A DNA stretch of 64,000 nt from Clostridiaceae bacterium (GTDB taxonomy: Bacteria; Bacillota; Clostridia; Lachnospirales; Lachnospiraceae): positions 162,842 through 226,841 of the forward strand of contig CAJTGE010000004.1 in assembly GCA_910575795.1 (NCBI GenBank), in the 5' to 3' direction. How positions within the stretch are numbered: the stretch's first letter is position 1; the number at the start of each line of letters is the position of its first letter. Under the pieces are notes generated by a model. It was not told the origin of the DNA, searched no databases, and saw nothing but the letters and a program-made list of their open reading frames with translations. Below are positions 17,509 to 23,897 of the stretch, one piece after another. The translations under genes and the position numbers were made by a program.

Positions 17509-17570
17509 ACTACGAAAACCGGTTACCCGCATTACCCAGGCGGGGCCGTAAAGAAAGGAGCATATGTTTT

Positions 17571-20500
17571 ATGAGAAAGAAACGAGCAAAGCTGGTTGCC
17601 GGTTCTTTATGCGGGATCCTTGCGATGACATCCCCGATCCAGTCCATTGCGACTACTGCCATCTCACATGTGGCAGACGGGATCAGTTACACGGATTACG
17701 CAGGTTCCGGCCGCGAGGGCTACAGTGTCGCGAAAGCTGACGCTTCGGCCCTTTCCGGGGATACCCTGGTGATCCCAGAGTCCGTCAATGGGAAAGACGT
17801 GATCCATCTGGGCAGCAATTTCCTGTCCGGGTCCGGGGCAAGACAGGTGGATGTCGGGAAGAATATCATTGGCATGAATGCCGATGCGTTCTTTGAGGCT
17901 AAGGATCTGGAGAAGATCACTTCCAGTTCCAGGGCTTTTGCTGTGTCGGATAACGATCCGGCCCTGTACACCTACCAGCATAGTCTCCTGTTGGATTATC
18001 CGTCCGCGGCTTCAAACGGCGGGGACTATGCTGTCCATGAAGCAACGAAGGCTGTCTACTCCATGGATAATGCGGCGTTTGGAAAGCTGGATCTTGTAAA
18101 CGCTGATACGCTGGCAAAGCATGCGCTGGCTGGCACGACCGTGGATGAACTGGCTGTCGCTGACAACATGCGTACCACAACCGGGAGCGGAAGTGTGAGG
18201 CTGACATTGCCTGGGCTCCATGCCGGGGAATTTTCCCTGACAGGCGCTGGTTCTGGTTCCTACCTGCGCACGGATGGGCAGAGCCTTTCCACCAGCGACG
18301 GTACGCTCATTAAACTGGCCAGCGGAGTAACAGGCGTTGACTGGGGCGCATACCAGGAGATCGATACGGATGCTTTCGATTCCATGGCGCAGTACTGGGA
18401 TCTGAGCGCAAGCATCCCGGAAGGCCTGAAGAAAGATAAGGTGTTCCATTTTTACAACCAGAATAATGGTGTGTTCATCGTGAACGACCAGACAGCTTTC
18501 TGCTACAACAGCGACAAGCATATCCCGGACAAGGTAACGGACAGCGCTGATTTCAGCAGTATCATTGACGGGGCCAATTATGATAAGGTCAGCGCCGTGA
18601 TGTTCGTAGGCGTGCCATATGACGGCACCGGGCTCTTCGAGAAGACCTTCGGCCTCAGCTATGAGGAGGCAGTCCAGGATGCCCAGATGTCACGGAACGG
18701 GAATGCGGCGCTTAACGCGGTCAGCTCCATGATCTGGGAACTGGTGGACGGAAGGCCGTCGGATGTCATTGACGGAACCGGCAGCACAAGTTACTTCACT
18801 GAAGCAAATGTACAGGCGTATATGGAAGGGCTTCGTGAGGCGGCGGCAAATCCCGGGAACTACACATTTTCCCCGGCTTTCGAGATTGAAGGCGGAACCC
18901 TGACCTTCCGCGAGCAGGAGGATGGAATCTTCCTGAGCGATCCGTTCAAGGTAAGCGCGGTTGACGGGAACGGGGTGAAAAATGACAGCTACAAGATCCA
19001 GATGACGCTTTCCGGTGAAGGATTCGGCATCTATGGGGACAGCAGCATGAGTTTTTCAACCGGGACGGAAATCCGGCTCACTTCCCAGAAAAAACCGGAA
19101 GGACAGCCTCTTTCCTTTACCTATGAGAAGGGCAGCCTCACGTATTACGCGCCAGGCGGTGCAGGGGAGCAGAACCTCCTGGTATCTGGAAAGAAGACCG
19201 AAAACACCGCAATCCAGTACGCCTTTGAGGTGAAACCCGTCAAGGAGGAACTTGTGATCTCCAAACGGGCTGTAGGAGGTTCCGAGGAACTTGCCGGAGC
19301 GTCCTTAAAGGTTACGGACGCTAATGGTGCAGTGGTCGATGAATGGGTTTCCGGCAGCGAGCCCCACACCATGGATATGCCGGAGGACGGGGTATACACT
19401 CTGACTGAAATCACGGCACCAGATGGCTTCCAGGTAGCGGAAAGCATCACCTTCACCGTGGAAGGCGGAAAAGTGGTGGATGGCATGGTCATCATGTACG
19501 ATGCCCCTGAAGCACGGAAGATCACCGTATCTAAAAAGGATATCACCACCTCTGAGGAACTTCCCGGAGCATCCCTTACCGTCACAGACAGTAACGGGAA
19601 TGTTGTTGATGAATGGGTATCCACGGACACTCCGCATGTGATCGAAGATCTCGCAGACGGTGTGTATACCTTGACCGAGAAAACAGCGCCAGAGGGTTAC
19701 GAAGTGGCTGAGAATGTCACATTCACCGTGACCGATGGCAAAGCGGAAGAGGGCACTGTCGTGATGTACGACAAGCCCGTAGAGAAGGAAGTGCCTTCCT
19801 TCAGTATCTCCAAGAAAGATATGGCAACCGGTGAGGAACTGCCTGGTGCTTCCCTTAAGATCACCGATAAAGACGGCAATACCGTTGAGGAATGGGTATC
19901 CACGGATGAGCCGCATGAGGTGAAGGGCCTTGAAGACGGCACCTATACTTTGACTGAGGTAACAGCGCCGGAGGGTTACGAGGTAGCCGAGAACATCACC
20001 TTTGTTGTGAAAGACGGCAAGGTGGAAGGTGACAAGATTGTGATGTACGACAAGCCGGAGGAGAAGGAAGAGCCTTCCTTCAGCGTATCCAAGAGAGACG
20101 CAGCGACTGGCGAGGAGCTGCCTGGGGCTTCCCTCAAGATCACGGATAAAGACGGCAATACTGTCGAGGAATGGGTATCCACGGATAAGCCGCATGAGGT
20201 GAAAGGCCTTGAAGATGGCACCTACACCTTGACCGAGGTAACCGCCCCGGATGGATACGAGGTAGCTGAACAGATTACCTTTGTTGTGAAAGACGGAAAA
20301 GTGGAAGGAAATAAAGTCGTGATGTACGACGAGCCGGAGAAGAAGGATAATACTCCATCCGAACCGGATAAGCCGGTAAACACCCCGTCTGAGCCCGACA
20401 AACCCGACACGCCGGATAAGCCCGACAAGCCTGACACGCCAGACAAACCCGATAAATCGGATAAACCGGAGGGTTCCTTCTACATCTCCAAGAGGGATGC

Positions 20501-21032
20501 GGCGAACTCTAATGAGCTTCCTGGCGCCAAGTTAAAAGTCACGGATGCTTCCGGAAATACCGTCGAGGAATGGACTTCCGAGAATACGCCGCACAAGATC
20601 AGCGGCCTTGCGGATGGAACCTATACACTGACGGAGATCACTGCACCGTATGGATATGATATCGCAGAATCCATTACCTTTACCGTGAAGGACGGCAAGG
20701 TGGAAGGCGGCACTGTTGTTATGTACGACAAACTGCTGCCTGGCAAGCCATCCGGCAGCGGCGGTGGCGGTGGACACAGCAGCGGCGGTGGCGGAAACCA
20801 TAGTGGTGGAGATACCACGCATGGGCCTGGAGTAGAAACCAAGACTCTGGAAACGACACCGACACCTACACCGACTCCGCAGCCCACACCGGAATCCACG
20901 CCGGCACCGAGTTCACTGCCGAAAACCAATGACCAGCCGACATCAACCCTGGTCTTCTGGGCAGCAGCGCTCACACTGGCAGGGCTCCTTGCGGATAAGA
21001 AAAAATACCTGGCAACAGGGAATATGGCCTGA
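17571..21032 (+). CDS. Sortase-anchored surface adhesin: thioester-like domain plus five Cna-B repeats
   Basis: 1153 residues from the ATG after AAAGGAG. An export signal (about 1-30: MRKKRAKLVAGSLCGILAM) is followed by a region with hallmarks of a thioester adhesin domain: TAFCYN near residue 309 with its Cys, VMFVGVPYDGTG, and SSMIWELVDG, where the usual Gln of TQxAIW is replaced by Ser. Five Cna-B (SpaA-type) domains follow from about residue 560, each with an ISKRD/SKKD lysine and a YTLTExTAPxGY glutamate, as needed for Lys-Asn/Asp isopeptide bonds. A Pro/Asp/Lys spacer sits between the fourth and fifth. A Ser/Gly and Thr/Pro stalk leads to the LPKTN sortase signal, a membrane helix and a KKK tail. 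It is probably an adhesin or pilin on the cell wall. No sortase gene is in the window. Confidence 0.9.
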   Translation: MRKKRAKLVAGSLCGILAMTSPIQSIATTAISHVADGISYTDYAGSGREGYSVAKADASALSGDTLVIPESVNGKDVIHLGSNFLSGSGARQVDVGKNIIGMNADAFFEAKDLEKITSSSRAFAVSDNDPALYTYQHSLLLDYPSAASNGGDYAVHEATKAVYSMDNAAFGKLDLVNADTLAKHALAGTTVDELAVADNMRTTTGSGSVRLTLPGLHAGEFSLTGAGSGSYLRTDGQSLSTSDGTLIKLASGVTGVDWGAYQEIDTDAFDSMAQYWDLSASIPEGLKKDKVFHFYNQNNGVFIVNDQTAFCYNSDKHIPDKVTDSADFSSIIDGANYDKVSAVMFVGVPYDGTGLFEKTFGLSYEEAVQDAQMSRNGNAALNAVSSMIWELVDGRPSDVIDGTGSTSYFTEANVQAYMEGLREAAANPGNYTFSPAFEIEGGTLTFREQEDGIFLSDPFKVSAVDGNGVKNDSYKIQMTLSGEGFGIYGDSSMSFSTGTEIRLTSQKKPEGQPLSFTYEKGSLTYYAPGGAGEQNLLVSGKKTENTAIQYAFEVKPVKEELVISKRAVGGSEELAGASLKVTDANGAVVDEWVSGSEPHTMDMPEDGVYTLTEITAPDGFQVAESITFTVEGGKVVDGMVIMYDAPEARKITVSKKDITTSEELPGASLTVTDSNGNVVDEWVSTDTPHVIEDLADGVYTLTEKTAPEGYEVAENVTFTVTDGKAEEGTVVMYDKPVEKEVPSFSISKKDMATGEELPGASLKITDKDGNTVEEWVSTDEPHEVKGLEDGTYTLTEVTAPEGYEVAENITFVVKDGKVEGDKIVMYDKPEEKEEPSFSVSKRDAATGEELPGASLKITDKDGNTVEEWVSTDKPHEVKGLEDGTYTLTEVTAPDGYEVAEQITFVVKDGKVEGNKVVMYDEPEKKDNTPSEPDKPVNTPSEPDKPDTPDKPDKPDTPDKPDKSDKPEGSFYISKRDAANSNELPGAKLKVTDASGNTVEEWTSENTPHKISGLADGTYTLTEITAPYGYDIAESITFTVKDGKVEGGTVVMYDKLLPGKPSGSGGGGGHSSGGGGNHSGGDTTHGPGVETKTLETTPTPTPTPQPTPESTPAPSSLPKTNDQPTSTLVFWAAALTLAGLLADKKKYLATGNMA
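19801..20354 (+). repeat. 279-bp tandem repeat (third and fourth Cna-B domains)
   Basis: The two units (from about 19801 and 20080) are nearly identical in DNA as well as protein. This points to recent duplication and likely copy-number variation. Confidence 0.8.
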
Positions 21033-21047
21033 TAGGTCATGGAAAGG

Positions 21048-21078
21048 ACAGCCTGGGATCTTCCTGGGCTGTTTTTTT
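21048..21078 (+). terminator. Intrinsic terminator after the adhesin gene
   Basis: ACAGCCTGGGA pairs with TTCCTGGGCTGT and is followed by seven T. Confidence 0.8.
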
Positions 21079-21121
21079 GCACATTGAGAGAAAAAGACCA
21101 TTTCAGGGAGGTATCTGTTCG

Positions 21122-21129
21122 CCATACTA
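21122..21129 (+). promoter_or_regulatory. CCATACTA motif at the head of a long leader
   Basis: Variant of the element-wide motif. If it marks transcription start, the leader of the next gene (21467) would be about 330 nt. A further CATACTT lies at 21333-21339, 128 bp before the gene. Confidence 0.45.
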
Positions 21130-21199
21130 TCAATGATTTGATAGAGGTATTTGCAGTCCATATGAAAAGCCACTACCATTTCATGAAAGTAAAAAAGTA

Positions 21200-21466
21200 A
21201 TTTTTTTTTCAAGGCTTCATATAGCCTCAACATGCGAGGCATGAATCTTTGAATATCCGGTACATTGCGAGGGGATCATTCAAGTCTAACATATTGACGT
21301 TATTGTGAAGTCTCTTACGAGTACTGTATTCGCATACTTTTTTACTGGAGCCATTTGGTTCCCCTAAACCCGAGGGAAGTCGGGATGCAAAATATAGAAC
21401 ATATCATTTTTTTAAAAAACTGAATAACCATAAAAACTGAATAAAGAAAAAAAACAGGAGAAAACG
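21200..21466 (+). promoter_or_regulatory. Structured 5' leader with alternative hairpins
   Basis: The 434-bp gap before the PEESK-repeat gene holds no ORF but several pairings. AGGCT (21212) can pair with AGCCT (21223). The overlapping GCCTC (21224) can instead pair with GAGGC (21236), so the two are mutually exclusive. Further down, GGAGCC/GGTTCC and CCCGA/TCGGG hairpins lie near 21345-21385. The last is followed by ATGCAAAA, a partial resemblance to one half of a GEMM-I leader. The second helix is missing, so I do not call a riboswitch. Confidence 0.4.
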
Positions 21467-22597
21467 ATGAAAAAAAATATGATCAAGAAACTGAGAATGA
21501 CAGCGCTGGTAACTATGATGAGCGTAGCAATGGCATTTAATGGATTTGCTGCTGATGTTGCAACAGAAGCAACTGCTACAGAGTCTGTGGCCGATGCTGA
21601 TAACAATACAGCCGCTTCCGGCAGCAACGGAGAGCGGGAAACCACTGACAGCCGTGATAAAGATGGCTGTGACGTGGATGTCTCTTTCGAAATTCCGGAA
21701 GAGAGCAAGCCTGAGGAGAGCAAGCCTGAGGAGAGCAAGCCTGAGGAGACTCAGCCTGAAGAGAGTAAGCCCGAGGAGAGCAAACCTGAGGAGAGCAAGC
21801 CTGAGGAGAGCAAGCCTGAGGAGACTCAGCCTGAAGAGAGTAAGCCCGAGGAGAGCAAACCTGAGGAGAGCAAACCTGAGGAGAGCAAGCCTGAGGAGAG
21901 CAAGCCTGAGGAGACTCAGCCTGAAAAGAGTAAGCCCGAGGAGAGCAAACCTGAGGAGAGCAAGCCTGAGGAGACTCAGCCTGAAGAGAGTAAGCCCGAG
22001 GAGAGCAAACCTGAGGAGAGCAAGCCTGAGGAGAGCAAGCCTGAGGAGAGCAAGCCTGAGGAGAGCAAGCCTGAGGAGAGCAAGCCTGAGGAGACTCAGC
22101 CTGAAGAGAGTAAGCCCGAGGAGAGCAAGCCTGAGGAGAGCAAGCCCGAGAAACCGGAGTATCATCATTATACTACCGTTAAGGTGGTTAAGCATGATGA
22201 CCCGATCGAGGTCGAGGAAGTGATCCCTGCTATTCCTAACAACTATAAGGTAGTGACAATCGAGGATAATGTGCCCGCAGTTCCGCAGGCAATCATCCCG
22301 GAAGAAGTGATCAACGAAATCCCTTCAGCGCTTCCGAAAACAGGTGACACAACCTCCAATATGCCTATGGTATGCTTCATCCTTTCCCTGCTTGGCATCG
22401 TTGCTTTAACGATCGCTGACAGAAAGAGAGAGGCAGCTGCAGAAACTGAGGCGGAAGAGAACTACAGTTACATAAACGAAGATAAAGCTGACAAAGCTGA
22501 CAGCAACAACTTCCGTTGCAACAGCGCGGCAGCTTTCCTGGACAAAATAGGAAAGGTAGGTAAAGCGGGCTTGTCCCGCACGCCTGCGCGGTGGTGA
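21467..22597 (+). CDS. LPKTG surface protein with PEESK/PEETQ repeats
   Basis: 376 residues starting after AACAGGAG. A signal peptide (about 1-28, ending NGFAA) precedes a short acidic segment. About 30 five-residue repeats follow (PEESK with periodic PEETQ), spanning residues about 78-228, expected to be an extended wall-spanning stalk. A Val/Ile/Pro-rich domain (about 230-290) leads to LPKTGD near 288 and a membrane helix. Unusually, some 55 more residues follow the helix, where sortase substrates normally end after a few basic residues. The 15-bp repeat unit leaves all frames open, so the long frames on both strands here are artefacts. The repeat number should vary between strains. Confidence 0.85.
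   Translation: MKKNMIKKLRMTALVTMMSVAMAFNGFAADVATEATATESVADADNNTAASGSNGERETTDSRDKDGCDVDVSFEIPEESKPEESKPEESKPEETQPEESKPEESKPEESKPEESKPEETQPEESKPEESKPEESKPEESKPEESKPEETQPEKSKPEESKPEESKPEETQPEESKPEESKPEESKPEESKPEESKPEESKPEESKPEETQPEESKPEESKPEESKPEKPEYHHYTTVKVVKHDDPIEVEEVIPAIPNNYKVVTIEDNVPAVPQAIIPEEVINEIPSALPKTGDTTSNMPMVCFILSLLGIVALTIADRKREAAAETEAEENYSYINEDKADKADSNNFRCNSAAAFLDKIGKVGKAGLSRTPARW
21699..22150 (+). repeat. 15-bp tandem repeats encoding PEESK/PEETQ
   Basis: About 30 copies of a 15-bp unit of the GAGAGCAAGCCTGAG type. GAGACTCAGCCTGAA variants recur every four to eight units, giving a higher-order period. It is a coding minisatellite, not a CRISPR array. Confidence 0.9.
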
Positions 22598-22611
22598 TTT
22601 TTCGAGGTATG

Positions 22612-22643
22612 CGGCTCCCATATTATTGGGGGCCGTATTTTTT
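22612..22643 (+). terminator. Intrinsic terminator after the PEESK-repeat gene
   Basis: CGGCTCCC pairs with GGGGGCCG over an A/T loop and is followed by a T-run. Confidence 0.75.
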
Positions 22644-22719
22644 GTCCGCAAAAAAGCGGCACAGTGCGCCTGTGGGCAGCAGAAAAAGCTGCGGTTTAAG
22701 AAAATCTTAATAATTTTCA

Positions 22720-22750
22720 TTGTGTCTTCTGGCGGCTTTTGTCCTATAGT
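22720..22750 (+). promoter_or_regulatory. Upstream promoter of the transglutaminase-like gene
   Basis: TTGTGT and TATAGT with a 19-bp spacer ending TTTTGTCC. It is the first of two like promoters in the 334-bp gap 22598-22931. Confidence 0.5.
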
Positions 22751-22849
22751 ACGGTATCAGCAATGAAACAAGAAAAAACAGGATATGCCCTCATTAAAAC
22801 GACGGTCTCAAGGCCCATCAAAAAAACTTTAAAAAAAGCAAAAAAAAGT

Positions 22850-22880
22850 TTGTGGGAAAATCCAATTTTTGTCCTATAAT
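22850..22880 (+). promoter_or_regulatory. Downstream promoter of the transglutaminase-like gene
   Basis: TTGTGG and TATAAT with a 19-bp spacer that again ends TTTTGTCC and is followed by a CGGTA-containing stretch, as in the upstream copy. The shared bases beyond the hexamers hint at a common activator or a special sigma factor. Confidence 0.55.
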
Positions 22881-22931
22881 GCCGGTACATAAGTGAACTA
22901 AAACAACAAAGAAAAAAAGGAGAAAAACAAA

Positions 22932-23771
22932 ATGAAGCGCAATATCAGAAAACAATTATCCATGATCTTAACCACAGCAACTATCATCACCACACTGGGA
23001 ACCGCAGCCGCCCCCATGACCGCCTATGCTTATGCCGCAAGCAAAGACAACAACGCTTATTACAGCGAGACCGCAGCGATAGCAGACAGCCTTACCGCCA
23101 ATTTCAAGGATGAGACCGAGCGTAAGAGCTGCCATGATGCCATGATGACAGGCGTATTTGGCGAGCATTACAATGACTGGGGGTTCCGGGACCATAAAGA
23201 CGATCTGATCTGCATCTTAAGCGAGGCGGAGTCAGCCAAAGTATTCCAGGGGTTCTTGTTCTTGTACGGCACAGCAAAATACGTTAACATCCATGACGGC
23301 AACCATTATTACTGTACACTCAACAAAGTCCCATTAAATGAGAACGGGATCAATGAGCAGAACTATAACAGCCTCAAAGCCGTATATCAGGCTGCTGAAA
23401 TGTTAAAAGCACAGACAGCCGGGATGAATGTCACGGATAAGGCAAGATGCATCCATGATTATATCGTGAACACCTATGAGGCAGGCTTGGACACAGATCC
23501 CAATGAGCACTGCGCCCTCTGGATGGCATCCTCAAAAAAAGGCGTATGCTCCGCATATGCAACGATGTTCATCATCCTCGGCAGATACTGCGGGCTGGAT
23601 ACCGGCGTGGTAGTCTATGATACAGCGGATGCCCCGCAGCACTGTTACAACACCGTTACCCTGGAAAACGGCGAGATCCGCTGCATTGATGTCCTGTGGG
23701 ATGACATCATGCACGATTCCAGATACTTCATGGAAACCATTGAAGCCAACCTTGTTTCCCACCCCAGATAA
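22932..23771 (+). CDS. Secreted transglutaminase-like protein
   Basis: 279 residues; the start follows AAAGGAG. A signal peptide (about 1-36, ending AYAYA) leads to a transglutaminase-core fold. The catalytic Cys lies in KKGVCSAYATMF near residue 202, the His in APQHCYNTV near 237, and the Asp in RCIDVLWDD near 250. The preceding IHDYIVNTYEA helix is also typical. Family members cross-link proteins or act as cysteine proteases outside the cell. The gene lies next to two wall-anchored proteins and has its own tandem promoters. Cross-linking or processing of those surface proteins is a reasonable inference, not shown. Its promoter type differs from the CCATACTT units around it. Confidence 0.85.
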   Translation: MKRNIRKQLSMILTTATIITTLGTAAAPMTAYAYAASKDNNAYYSETAAIADSLTANFKDETERKSCHDAMMTGVFGEHYNDWGFRDHKDDLICILSEAESAKVFQGFLFLYGTAKYVNIHDGNHYYCTLNKVPLNENGINEQNYNSLKAVYQAAEMLKAQTAGMNVTDKARCIHDYIVNTYEAGLDTDPNEHCALWMASSKKGVCSAYATMFIILGRYCGLDTGVVVYDTADAPQHCYNTVTLENGEIRCIDVLWDDIMHDSRYFMETIEANLVSHPR

Positions 23772-23787
23772 AATATTTTCGCAAGAA

Positions 23788-23820
23788 AAACCCTGCCCAA
23801 TACCGGGCGGGGCTTTTTTT
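23788..23820 (+). terminator. Intrinsic terminator after the transglutaminase-like gene
   Basis: CCCTGCCC pairs with GGGCGGGG and is followed by seven T. Confidence 0.88.
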
Positions 23821-23845
23821 GTGCCTGAAGCTGCCTGCGGCGTTT

Positions 23846-23853
23846 CCATACTA
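23846..23853 (+). promoter_or_regulatory. CCATACTA motif
   Basis: Variant of the element-wide motif, preceded by GGCGTTT as at 37864. It lies 45 bp before the start at 23898. Confidence 0.45.
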
Positions 23854-23897
23854 AACAAAGAAACTAAAAAAACATTTATCATAGAAGGGAGTACCTT

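Noticed and set aside
21340..21400. c-di-GMP-I (GEMM) riboswitch
   Set aside because: One hairpin and ATGCAAAA resemble half of the motif, but the second helix and the GG-CTAA part are missing.
21699..22150. CRISPR-like regular repeat
   Set aside because: Units are contiguous 15-bp in-frame codons without spacers; it is a coding minisatellite.
21404..22223. Long frames on both strands (263 codons minus; 227 codons plus, rich in Arg/Leu/Ser)
   Set aside because: The 15-bp repeat has no stop in these frames, so they are automatic by-products of the PEESK repeat.
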